Assembly: GCA_025963615.1 (NCBI GenBank) | Contig: JAOQAL010000238.1 | Coordinates: 1 to 7,138 of the forward strand | Direction of reading: 5' to 3' | From: Chitinophagaceae bacterium | Lineage (GTDB): Bacteria > Bacteroidota > Bacteroidia > Chitinophagales > Chitinophagaceae | DNA length: 7,138 nucleotides | In this document: positions 1 to 6,019 of the stretch, one piece after another | How the letters are laid out: every line of letters begins with the position of its first letter | How positions within the stretch are numbered: the first letter of the stretch is position 1 | Notes under the pieces: generated by a model | What the model was told of the DNA's origin: nothing | Database searches by the model: none | Seen by the model: only the letters and a program-made list of their open reading frames with translations | Translations under genes and position numbers: made by a program

Positions 1-40
1 TGAATAGCGTACAACCCGCATGGCCCCACAAGGCAAAGAG

Positions 41-86
41 GTATTTACTTTTACATTCTACATTTTGCATTTTATATTCTATCTCC
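41..86. repeat. Heptad (7-bp period) array, copy 1
   Basis: From about position 49 the top strand reads as five consecutive 7-mers of consensus TTYTRYA (TTTTACA, TTCTACA, TTTTGCA, TTTTATA, TTCTATC). The block 41-78 is repeated nearly base for base at 115-152 (one difference, T versus C at the sixth base), so both the array and a few flanking bases were duplicated. The 28-bp spacer between copies is unrelated. The array lies downstream of the minus-strand sensor kinase. Its function is unknown. The period and duplication are read directly from the sequence. Confidence 0.85.
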
Positions 87-114
87 CTGGGCATGGCCTT
101 AACCAGATAAACCT

Positions 115-171
115 GTATTCACTTTTACATTCTACATTTTGCATTTTATATTTTATATTCTATCTATCTCC
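115..171. repeat. Heptad array, copy 2, overlapping the kinase stop codon
   Basis: Seven 7-mers run from 123 to 171. The order of units is as in copy 1 but with one extra TTTTATA unit (144-157 holds two) and a degenerate last unit. The array crosses the 3' end of the minus-strand kinase gene: the stop codon (153-155) and roughly the last five codons (EIDRI) are made of array sequence. Gain or loss of one 7-bp unit would therefore shift the reading frame at the extreme C-terminus. The copy-number difference from copy 1 is consistent with slippage. Confidence 0.85.
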
Positions 172-2369
172 GCCAGATAGGCTTTCGCTTCCCGGAATGC
201 TTTTTGGCAAACCAGGTCAACCTGCGTCATTTTTTCAGCAAGTTTTGAATGTTCATTTTGCAGGAACGTATTGCCTTCAATATAATCCAGTGCATCACCC
301 AATATTTCCAAAAGACCCAAATAAGCAACGTACGTCTTCATGTTATGTGCGATCTTTGTCATCGAGACATAATCTTCTTTATTGAATTCGTATTTCATCG
401 TGGCCAGTTCACCCGGCGCCTTCTGCAAAAACTGTTCTACCATTTTTTTTTCAAATGCTTTGTTTCCCCCGGACAATTCTTTCAGGTATTGAAGATTAAG
501 TACTTCGAAATCATAATTCCTGCTGTCGTTGACAGGTGTTTTCGTTCTCTGTTCATCAGGCTGCCTGCCCAATAAATTATTGATGATTTTGAACAATTCC
601 TGCTCCCGGATGGGTTTTGAAATATATTCATTCATTCCATAGCTTAAACATTTCTCCCGTTCCCCCGCCATAGCATGGGCTGTCATCGCGACAACCGGTA
701 TCGTACTGTTCAATTCATTCCGGATTTTCCTGGTGGCCGTGTAGCCATCCATCAGCGGCATTTGGATATCCATCAGGACCAGGTGGTATTTTTCCTTCTG
801 CAAAGCATCCAACGCCTCTTGTCCATTATTTACGATCGTAAAATCAAGTTTCCATTCGGTCAACAAATGGGTCATCAGATCCAGGTTCATGGCATTGTCT
901 TCCGCTATCAGAATTTTTATGTTATTTTCTTTTAACTGCAATTCTTCAGCAACCATTAATTTCTGTTTGTCTCCTTCTGCCATATCTATTGAGATGGTAT
1001 AGGGAATGGTAAAAACAAATTCAGTTCCCATGTTTTGTACGCTACGCACACTGATCGTTCCATTTTGCAACGCTATCAGTTGCTTAACGATAGACAATCC
1101 AAGTCCCGTACCACCATATTTACGGGTAGTGTCTTCATCTGCCTGTTGAAACCGTTCAAATATGGTGTCCATTTTATCGGGCGGGATACCGATGCCGGTA
1201 TCTTTTACGGAAAAAGAAATTTCAATGCTGTCCCCTACTTTTTTGTTAGCCGTTACTTTTATCTCTATTCCACCGGTATTCGTAAACTTAACCGAGTTAT
1301 TCACAAGGTTTACTAATACCTGGGTGAGCCGGACTGCGTCGCCATTTAAAATATCCGGTATTGATTTTTCAATATCCAGCGAGAGACGGAGATTTTTTGG
1401 TTGAATCCTTACGGCAAACATGGTTTCTATCGAATGCAGCAATCCCCGCAAACTAAAGGGAGTCGATTCAATCCGCATCATACCAGCCTCTATCTTAGAA
1501 AAATCAAGTACATCGTTAATAATTGTCAGCAGATTTTCTCCCGCAGTCTGGATGGAATTTACATACTTCCTTAATTTTTCATTCAATGGTTCCTTCTGCG
1601 CCAAATTTGTGAACCCAATAATGGCATTCATGGGAGTCCTGATCTCATGGCTCATATTTGCCATAAAATTCTCTTTCATGACCCCGGCCTCGCGAACTTT
1701 TTTTTCTGATTCATTTAATTGATCAAAAAGTTGCTGTTGCTGTTTAATCCGCCTGGAGATATACCATAAGGTAAATATGCATCCAACTACGGCGGTAACA
1801 GCCAGAATAATCCCCCATATCCGGGCCAGGTGACCGCTCTTGTCAGCTTCCATAGCCAATTGCGTAAGATATCTGCGGCGAGGAAAATTCAATGAATCGA
1901 TAACGGTTACAATGTCCCCCATGGCATATTTCACTTTCCTTTTTTTGTACATCTCTTCAGCTTCCGATTGACCTTTCGTAAAAAGGGCCGTTAGCACGTC
2001 TTCGCCGAATTCCAGCTTGTCTTCTATCAACGAATCCAATTGCCGTATAAGATTTCTCGTGCTGTCCGTTAAAACCAGGGGACTTAGCTTTATAAGTCCT
2101 GTCCGGACATTTTTCTCCTTGTCCCGGATAGCCTTTAAATAAAAGGAATCTTCACTAATCACTGTCCGGTGTATTTGACTCTCAATAAAAAGCATATCTG
2201 TCTGCAGCTTCTGGGTTTCTACGACGATCTGGAATTCATTCATAAGCAACTCATTACCGTTAATGAGCTTATTGATATGGCGATTTGAATTAAACTGGAG
2301 AAATACAATTAGAATAATTGTAAATACAAAGATACCCAATAGATAAAGCATGAACTGCCTGTTACGCAT
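153..2369 (-). CDS. Membrane hybrid sensor histidine kinase with REC and HPt domains
   Basis: A 738-residue tripartite sensor kinase that should autophosphorylate on His and pass the phosphate His-Asp-His within one chain. Transmembrane helices lie near residues 7-26 and 183-205 and bracket a mostly helical extracytoplasmic segment (about 27-182) resembling four-helix-bundle sensors; its ligand is unknown. HisKA follows with the H-box SHEIRTP (His241). The HATPase has an N-box (NLVNNSVKF, about 354-362), DTGIGIP (390-396) and GGTGLGLSI (419-427). The receiver (about 484-600) has acidic D491, phospho-acceptor D534 in LMDIQMP, T563 and K585. The C-terminal HPt domain has AHNMK with His675; the glycine that usually follows the lysine is threonine here. 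All catalytic residues are present, so the protein looks active. The start at 2369 places TM1 directly at the N-terminus. The final residues are encoded by a heptad array. The gene appears monocistronic, with a terminator about 200 bp upstream separating it from the LytTR gene. Confidence 0.96.
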   Translation of the reverse strand: MRNRQFMLYLLGIFVFTIILIVFLQFNSNRHINKLINGNELLMNEFQIVVETQKLQTDMLFIESQIHRTVISEDSFYLKAIRDKEKNVRTGLIKLSPLVLTDSTRNLIRQLDSLIEDKLEFGEDVLTALFTKGQSEAEEMYKKRKVKYAMGDIVTVIDSLNFPRRRYLTQLAMEADKSGHLARIWGIILAVTAVVGCIFTLWYISRRIKQQQQLFDQLNESEKKVREAGVMKENFMANMSHEIRTPMNAIIGFTNLAQKEPLNEKLRKYVNSIQTAGENLLTIINDVLDFSKIEAGMMRIESTPFSLRGLLHSIETMFAVRIQPKNLRLSLDIEKSIPDILNGDAVRLTQVLVNLVNNSVKFTNTGGIEIKVTANKKVGDSIEISFSVKDTGIGIPPDKMDTIFERFQQADEDTTRKYGGTGLGLSIVKQLIALQNGTISVRSVQNMGTEFVFTIPYTISIDMAEGDKQKLMVAEELQLKENNIKILIAEDNAMNLDLMTHLLTEWKLDFTIVNNGQEALDALQKEKYHLVLMDIQMPLMDGYTATRKIRNELNSTIPVVAMTAHAMAGEREKCLSYGMNEYISKPIREQELFKIINNLLGRQPDEQRTKTPVNDSRNYDFEVLNLQYLKELSGGNKAFEKKMVEQFLQKAPGELATMKYEFNKEDYVSMTKIAHNMKTYVAYLGLLEILGDALDYIEGNTFLQNEHSKLAEKMTQVDLVCQKAFREAKAYLAEIDRI

Positions 2370-2564
2370 GAGTCTGATAGATTTAGATTCTTTTCTATTT
2401 ATTATCTAAGTTACTTTTTAAAAAAGAGATCTGGCGATCGGAATAAAACACAGTATAAAAATAATAGTTGCCGTCCCATTCAATTCCCTCCTACGCAAAA
2501 ACTAATGATCAGAACGACCGGTTCTTCAGAATAAATGATTTGGAAAATACTGTTTTTCATAGAT

Positions 2565-2592
2565 TAAAAAGGGTCGCATAAATATGCGACCC
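2565..2592 (-). terminator. Strong intrinsic terminator, minus direction
   Basis: A perfect inverted repeat of GGGTCGCATA (2571-2580) and TATGCGACCC (2583-2592) has only AA between the arms. Read on the minus strand it is followed at once by TTTTTAATC. The opposite direction lacks a T tract, so it should act on minus-strand transcripts. It sits about 300 bp beyond the LytTR stop and 200 bp before the kinase start, so it probably ends the LytTR transcript, or a short RNA starting nearer to it. Confidence 0.75.
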
Positions 2593-2827
2593 GCAAACCA
2601 AAACCAACTGTTATGAAAAAAAACTGATTATATAGGTGTTCCCTAATGTATTATTCTTGTTTCGCATATATCTCATCTGCTGATTATGTTACAAAGGTAA
2701 TTTTACCAACATCTTATTGCTATGGCTGACACGGCTAATAGGCAAAAACTGTCGATGAACACAACGATGTGTCAATAATTCAAATTCAAGGTGAAACTAA
2801 GAGATCAATGGAGAAATACCAGCCCCC

Positions 2828-2890
2828 AGTATCTAATATCCAGCATCCCGTATCCCGTATCCGGCATCCAGCATCTAGTATCCACCCTCC
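2828..2890. repeat. Heptad array of nine units abutting the LytTR stop codon
   Basis: Nine consecutive 7-mers without interruption, consensus NGYATCY on the top strand (for example AGTATCT, AGCATCC, CGTATCC twice, GGCATCC, AGCATCT, AGTATCC, with ACCCTCC as the last diverged unit). A partial unit AGC (2891-2893) then touches the stop codon of the LytTR gene at 2894-2896. On the gene's own strand the 3' untranslated region therefore begins immediately with GGATRCY-like units. Sequence and consensus differ from the array at 41-171, but the period is the same. Confidence 0.88.
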
Positions 2891-2893
2891 AGC

Positions 2894-3589
2894 TTAAAGT
2901 ATATTCAGCCGCTTGTTCAATGTGCTCCGGTAAGCATCTGCCACGGGAATTGGCTTGCCGTTGATGATAATGACTCCTTCCTGAATTTTTTCTATTTTAT
3001 TAAGGGCCACAATGTAGGACCGGTGTACCCGCAGAAATTTATTAGACGGTAATTTTTCTTCTACCGTTTTCAGCGTGGTATGTATGGCGTGGAATTTTTG
3101 TTGGGTAAACACCTTAACATAGTCGCCCATGGCTTCTAAGACATGAATATCTTCAATCAGTAAGCGTTTTAAAATTCCACTGTCCCTGATAAAAACAAAT
3201 TCTTTTTCGTCAACAGAAACATCCACTTCATTGCTATTGTAAATCTCCCTTGCCTTTTCAACCGCTTGCAAAAAACGGGGCGGGGTAACAGGTTTAACAA
3301 TATAGTCGGCCACATTCAGATCAAAGGCGTCTGCAGCATATTCTTTTTTGGAAGTAGTAAAAACAATGATAGGTTTTTTATTCCCAAGTTGGCGTGTTAG
3401 TTCGAGTCCAGTTATTTCAGGCATCTCGATATCCAGGAATAGTACATCAACTGGTTGTGACTGCATGAAATTATAAGCTTCCATAGCATTGGAACATTCG
3501 CCAACTATAGTTAAGTCCGCGACTTTTGAGGCAAGTTGGTTCATCGCCGTGCGTGCCATTATATTGTCGTCAATGATAAGGCAGTTCAT
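2894..3589 (-). CDS. LytTR-family DNA-binding response regulator
   Basis: A 231-residue two-domain regulator of the LytR/AlgR type, the usual length for this family. The receiver (1-115) has acidic D7 and D8, phospho-acceptor D53 in FLDIEMP, T78/T79 after IIVF, and K99 in IVKP, so it should be phosphorylatable. The LytTR domain (about 131-231) has EAMGDYVKV (152-160), the FLRVHRSYIVALNKI block (185-199) and PVADAYR (215-221), which are typical of Bacteroidota members. It is expected to bind DNA as a dimer and control transcription; its targets are unknown. Members of this family often pair with a LytS-type 7TM kinase encoded next door, but none is present here, so the partner may be the downstream hybrid kinase or one encoded elsewhere. 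Heptad arrays related by inversion flank both ends of the gene. The start at 3589 fits the first beta strand (NCLIIDD). Confidence 0.95.
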   Translation of the reverse strand: MNCLIIDDNIMARTAMNQLASKVADLTIVGECSNAMEAYNFMQSQPVDVLFLDIEMPEITGLELTRQLGNKKPIIVFTTSKKEYAADAFDLNVADYIVKPVTPPRFLQAVEKAREIYNSNEVDVSVDEKEFVFIRDSGILKRLLIEDIHVLEAMGDYVKVFTQQKFHAIHTTLKTVEEKLPSNKFLRVHRSYIVALNKIEKIQEGVIIINGKPIPVADAYRSTLNKRLNIL

Positions 3590-3626
3590 ATACTAAAAGT
3601 AGATAATTTTAATGAAATGTTTGCTA

Positions 3627-3654
3627 GATGCTGGGTGCTGGATACTAGATTATG
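3627..3654. repeat. Short heptad array upstream of LytTR, inverted relative to 2828-2890
   Basis: Units AGATGCT, GGGTGCT and GGATACT, followed by a diverged AGATTAT, form a 7-bp-period run. Their reverse complements (AGTATCC, AGCACCC, AGCATCT) are units of the array on the other side of the LytTR gene, two of them exactly (AGTATCC and AGCATCT). The gene is thus bracketed by inverted copies of the same repeat family. This run lies 38-65 bp before the start codon and may be in the 5' untranslated region or promoter. Confidence 0.7.
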
Positions 3655-3796
3655 TTAAATTACTCCTGCAATATTTCCATATCGGGAAATTTTTTTGAAA
3701 CCCCTATTTTAATTACCGGTTGCAAAAATTACGATACAATGGCAATTCTTCCGGCTTAGATTATATTCAGAGCTACCGGCTATCGTCGCTTCTCCG

Positions 3797-3838
3797 CCCT
3801 GGTTCCTGTCCCCACGAACCAACTGCTTTAAGAGTCTT
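3797..3838. repeat. REP-like palindromic element, copy 1
   Basis: This 42-bp block matches 3975-4016 at 36 of 42 positions. Its core is an imperfect hairpin with arms GGTTC (3801-3805) and GAACC (3816-3820). A C-C mismatch breaks the stem where copy 2 is fully paired, which suggests this copy has decayed. The palindromic core plus conserved flank resembles REP-type dispersed elements; no RAYT transposase is present in the window. Confidence 0.65.
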
Positions 3839-3929
3839 TCCGCAAATCATGCAAAAAGAAAACTCCTTTTACCCCTCATAAAACTTCGTCGACGACTATG
3901 GGCAGGGTGCTTAAGGCTTCTTTTGTTCC

Positions 3930-3949
3930 GGTGCGGGGAGACTCGCACC
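3930..3949. repeat. Hairpin with GAGA tetraloop
   Basis: GGTGCGGG (3930-3937) pairs with CTCGCACC (3942-3949) in an eight-pair stem with one G-U pair, leaving GAGA, a GNRA-type tetraloop. It lies midway between the two REP-like copies and is probably part of the same composite element. There is no T tract on either side, so it is not a standard terminator. Confidence 0.55.
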
Positions 3950-3974
3950 AGGGCTGAGGTTATTGCCTTCTACA

Positions 3975-4016
3975 CCCCGGTTCGTGGCCCCACGAACCAG
4001 CTCCTTTAAGACTCTT
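3975..4016. repeat. REP-like palindromic element, copy 2
   Basis: Direct repeat of 3797-3838, 178 bp downstream in the same orientation. The hairpin is perfect here: GGTTCGTG (3979-3986) pairs with CACGAACC (3991-3998) around GCCC. The conserved tail CTTTAAGA-CTCTT ends five bases before a candidate promoter box (4021-4028), so insertion of this element may have supplied or altered the upstream region of the PepSY-like gene. Confidence 0.65.
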
Positions 4017-4020
4017 AATA

Positions 4021-4028
4021 TAGATTTG
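4021..4028 (+). promoter_or_regulatory. Candidate -7 promoter box for the PepSY-like gene
   Basis: TAGATTTG matches the Bacteroidota primary sigma factor element TAnnTTTG at all fixed positions. It lies 83 bp before the start codon and would give a leader of about 70 nt. No clear TTG-type -33 element is seen at the expected distance. Such a six-base match can arise by chance a few times in a window of this size. Confidence 0.4.
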
Positions 4029-4103
4029 GCAAAAAAAGTAAGAGAAAGTGATACAGGATTTCCACAGAATCATCATTCAAATTTGAAATATAAAACTATA
4101 AAT

Positions 4104-4532
4104 ATGAAACAATTATTAATCCTGGTACTGGCTATCACAACCCTTACGGTTGCTGCCTGCGCCCAAAAATTAGACGCTTCTAAAGTGCCTGCCGCAGTAA
4201 AAACGGCCTTTGCAAAACAATACCCCGGAGTTACTGCCAAATGGGAAAAAGAAAAAAGCAACTATGAGGCGGGCTTTAAACAAAATGGAACTTCCATATC
4301 TGTACTTTACGATGCAAACGGTACCATGACGGAAAGTGAAACAGACATTAAAATTTCTGACTTGCCGCCCACTGTTTTGGCTTATGTAAAAGAACATTAT
4401 AAAGGTAAAAGTATTAAGGAAGGAGCAAAGATCACAAAGGCCGACGGGACAGTAAATTATGAAGCCGAAGTAAATGGCAAAGATGTCATGTTTGATGCAG
4501 ATGGTAAATTCCTGAAAGAAGTGAAGGACTGA
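4104..4532 (+). CDS. Exported PepSY-like (BLIP-like) small protein
   Basis: A 142-residue protein beginning MKQLLILVLAITTLTVAAC. The hydrophobic leader ends in VAAC, a plausible lipobox with Cys19; an alternative signal peptidase I cut after ACA is also possible. Two tandem repeats of the PepSY-like fold follow (about 27-75 and 86-141). Each starts with a helix (VPAAVKTAFAKQYPG; LPPTVLAYVKEHYKG) and continues with beta strands ending in a DANG or DADG turn. The family is common in Bacteroidota envelopes and resembles beta-lactamase inhibitor protein, but its biochemical role is generally unknown. I chose the ATG at 4104 because it begins the signal peptide; the in-frame extension back to a TTG at 3963 would translate the REP-like element and bury the leader. 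An intrinsic terminator follows, so the gene looks monocistronic. Confidence 0.88.
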   Translation: MKQLLILVLAITTLTVAACAQKLDASKVPAAVKTAFAKQYPGVTAKWEKEKSNYEAGFKQNGTSISVLYDANGTMTESETDIKISDLPPTVLAYVKEHYKGKSIKEGAKITKADGTVNYEAEVNGKDVMFDADGKFLKEVKD

Positions 4533-4567
4533 TTTTTTTCGTACGCTAAGGTTTAAGTGGTATTGGT

Positions 4568-4597
4568 AAGGGGTGTATTTAATTACGCCCCTTTTAT
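4568..4597 (+). terminator. Intrinsic terminator after the PepSY-like gene
   Basis: GGGGTGTA (4570-4577) pairs with TACGCCCC (4584-4591), including one G-U pair, around a TTTAAT loop. AA precedes the stem and TTTTATTAG follows it. The hairpin lies 37 bp after the stop codon and separates this gene from the PAP2 gene. Confidence 0.82.
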
Positions 4598-4621
4598 TAG
4601 TTTTATCAGACGTTCGCCTTA

Positions 4622-4638
4622 ATCAGACCGGTTCTGAT
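4622..4638. promoter_or_regulatory. Operator-like dyad before the PAP2 gene
   Basis: ATCAGACC (4622-4629), a central G, then GTTCTGAT (4631-4638) form a 17-bp dyad with seven of eight matching pairs. It lies 27 bp before the start codon, where a dimeric regulator could overlap the promoter. A further direct half-site CTGATT follows at 4640. No regulator can be assigned. Confidence 0.35.
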
Positions 4639-4664
4639 CCTGATTAGACTTTATATTGCAAATT

Positions 4665-5474
4665 ATGAGTATTTCCATCTTTAAGATAATTACTACAGCT
4701 GTATTGACTACCCAGCTTGCTTTCGCCCTCCAGGCACAAACGGGTGATACGGCTAAAAATAGTTCTCTTAGCATGGACAGCAGCGGATTGAAGATGAACC
4801 GGCCAACCGCAAAAGTAAAAGACAAACTTCCCATAAAGCCTCTATTAATACCCATGGCCATGATAGGACTTGGATTTGTGTCAATTGAAAACGATGGCTT
4901 AAAAAAACTTAATGCGGAATTAGAAGATGAGGTTTATGCCGAGAATCCACACAAAAAGATTTCGATAGATAATTATTTGCAGTTTGCACCTGCTGCCGCA
5001 GTATATGGACTCAATGCCATGGGCATTAAAGGCAAGCATAATCTCAGGGACCGGAGTATGATCTATCTGATATCCAATATCATTTTGAATGCAACGGTCT
5101 ATTCAGTTAAAAAACTATCTCCTGAGTTACGTCCTGATAGTGCAGGTTATTCTTCGTTTCCCTCGGGCCATACGGCCGAAGCATTTGCCAGTGCGGAATT
5201 TATGTGGCAGGAATATAAAGGCGTGTCGCCCGCCTATGGCATAGCTGGCTACCTGTTGGCTGCGGCTACAGGATATTTAAGAATGTATAACAATAAACAT
5301 TGGTTTACTGATGTGGTGGCAGGAGCTGGTATAGGTATGGTGTCTACTAAACTTGCATATTGGCTATATCCAAAAATCCAGCGCCGGCTATTTAAAGATA
5401 AACCTGTAAATACCCTTGTACTTCCAACTTATCAAAATGGTATCTTCGGTGTTGGTATGGTTCACAAATTTTGA
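4665..5474 (+). CDS. PAP2-family membrane phosphatase
   Basis: A 269-residue member of the type 2 phosphatidic acid phosphatase superfamily, which removes phosphate from lipid or polyprenyl phosphates through a phospho-histidine intermediate on the periplasmic side. The signature is complete: KX6RP (K149, R156, P157), PSGH (166-169, with His169) and R206-X5-H212-X3-D216; the usual Ser before the third-motif Arg is Leu. An N-terminal signal peptide (cleavage near ALQAQ, 21-25) precedes a polar linker and hydrophobic segments near 58-74, 105-120, 131-147, 188-204 and 213-232. The end GVGMVHKF is short and aromatic-terminated. Possible substrates are lipid A phosphates, undecaprenyl pyrophosphate or phosphatidic acid; the sequence does not decide. 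I chose ATG 4665 over an in-frame TTG at 4656 because it starts the signal peptide. A terminator upstream and a long gap downstream suggest a single-gene transcript. Confidence 0.93.
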   Translation: MSISIFKIITTAVLTTQLAFALQAQTGDTAKNSSLSMDSSGLKMNRPTAKVKDKLPIKPLLIPMAMIGLGFVSIENDGLKKLNAELEDEVYAENPHKKISIDNYLQFAPAAAVYGLNAMGIKGKHNLRDRSMIYLISNIILNATVYSVKKLSPELRPDSAGYSSFPSGHTAEAFASAEFMWQEYKGVSPAYGIAGYLLAAATGYLRMYNNKHWFTDVVAGAGIGMVSTKLAYWLYPKIQRRLFKDKPVNTLVLPTYQNGIFGVGMVHKF

Positions 5475-5620
5475 TTAATATTCCATGCATACCTTTATTC
5501 TATTTCACTGGATTATTTTCTTGATTACCGGCTTCCCCGGAAACCATTATTGGTTCCTGTTCATCGCTTTCGCTATTCGGACTCCGGAATGACCTAGGCT
5601 GACTCAAAGGGAATATTTCC

Positions 5621-5689
5621 CGCAAAAGGCGCAAAGAATGCAGAGAGATAGCTGTTAAGAATCAAGCGCTGTTTTCTCAACCTCTCTGC
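5621..5689. repeat. Octad-like CGCAAAG repeat with inverted-repeat arms
   Basis: CGCAAAAGG (5621-5629), CGCAAAGA (5630-5637) and ATGCAGAG (5638-5645) form a degenerate run of about 8-bp units. GCAGAGAG (5640-5647) is perfectly complementary to CTCTCTGC (5682-5689) across a 34-base loop. It resembles the CGCAAAGG-type dispersed intergenic repeats I associate with Bacteroidota genomes. Three units is little evidence for periodicity on its own. Confidence 0.45.
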
Positions 5690-5969
5690 CGGTTTATTTT
5701 AAAATTACACTATTGCGATAGCCTCTTTTTTATTCTTTCTTTCGCAGAGAAAGCATTCCTTGTTTTGGGATTTCTACCTCAATAGAAGCAAAGATATAGC
5801 GTATCCGCTACTTCACAGGTCATAAGCTTACGCGGATCAAAGGGTCGGCAGGGACACCGAACTAATATTGAGAAGGCTGGGAAAAATGAGAACGGCGTCA
5901 CAGCCGGTAACACGCCAGGAACGGCCCAAAGAGGCCACCGGTTTTGCCATGCCCGGCTAAAACTTAACA

Positions 5970-5998
5970 TTGGAGATATTAAGTTATTGTTAATTTTA
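5970..5998 (+). promoter_or_regulatory. Candidate promoter for the lysine-rich protein gene
   Basis: TTG (5970-5972) and TAATTTTA (5991-5998, one mismatch to TAnnTTTG) are 18 bp apart, close to Bacteroidota promoter spacing, and end about 20 bp before the start codon at 6020. A 7-bp inverted repeat AACTTAA/TTAAGTT overlaps the -33 side and could bind a regulator. Confidence 0.35.
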
Positions 5999-6019
5999 GT
6001 ACCCTTTAAATAAATTGAA

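Larger units (their letters stand above)
2370..2893. other. Gap between kinase and LytTR genes: no convincing gene
   Basis: This 524-bp stretch contains a strong minus-strand terminator hairpin (2571-2592) and a 63-bp heptad array (2828-2890). A perfect minus-strand TAnnTTTG box (TACCTTTG, 2692-2699) lies about 100 bp upstream of the hairpin, without a clear -33 element. The only plus-strand reading after the hairpin is a four-codon ORF (MKKN, start near 2614). The kinase promoter must lie in 2370-2570, but I see no box there matching the consensus well. Confidence 0.6.
3590..4103. other. Divergent intergenic region rich in palindromes
   Basis: This 514-bp gap between the minus-strand LytTR gene and the plus-strand PepSY-like gene must hold both promoters. 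It contains inverted heptads (3627-3654), two REP-like copies (3797-3838 and 3975-4016) with a GAGA-loop hairpin between them, and a TAnnTTTG box at 4021-4028. A possible LytTR-direction -7 box (TACTTTTA, 3594-3601, one mismatch) is very close to the start codon, so it is doubtful. I see no protein-coding gene here. Confidence 0.6.
5475..6019. other. Gap after PAP2: palindromes and a GC-rich structured stretch
   Basis: This 545-bp stretch has no convincing gene. It contains a palindrome GGAAACC/GGTTCC (5539-5557), an octad-like repeat and long-armed hairpin (5621-5689), and a minus-strand TAnnTTTG box (TATCTTTG, 5789-5796). From about 5798 to 5957 the sequence is clearly richer in GC than its surroundings and has several nested inverted repeats: ATCCGC 5803-5808 with GCGGAT 5832-5837, GGCGT 5894-5898 with ACGCC 5912-5916, and CCGGT 5904-5908 with ACCGG 5937-5941. 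I do not recognise a known RNA family. Confidence 0.5.

Noticed and set aside
41..171. CRISPR array
   Set aside because: The repeats are contiguous degenerate 7-mers with no unique spacers of regular length, and no cas genes are present.
20..385. Plus-strand ORF of 121 residues at the left edge
   Set aside because: Its Phe/Tyr/Leu/Ile-rich start is the heptad arrays translated, and the rest is antisense to the sensor kinase.
2614..2628. Four-codon ORF (MKKN) after the 2571-2592 hairpin as an attenuator leader peptide
   Set aside because: No regulated plus-strand gene follows it, and the hairpin's T tract faces the other direction.
3673..3697. Hairpin ATTTCC/GGAAAT followed by a T run, plus-strand terminator
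   Set aside because: The stem is short and AT-rich, and no plus-strand gene lies upstream for it to terminate.
3963..4103. N-terminal extension of the PepSY-like protein from a TTG start
   Set aside because: It translates the REP-like palindrome and puts about 47 polar residues before a clear signal peptide at 4104.
5485..5592. 35-residue hydrophobic ORF just after the PAP2 gene
   Set aside because: It lies across a palindrome, has no ribosome site, and its hydrophobicity follows from T-rich sequence.
5798..5957. Cobalamin or TPP riboswitch
   Set aside because: The diagnostic conserved boxes of these riboswitches are not present, and the downstream gene has no metabolic link.
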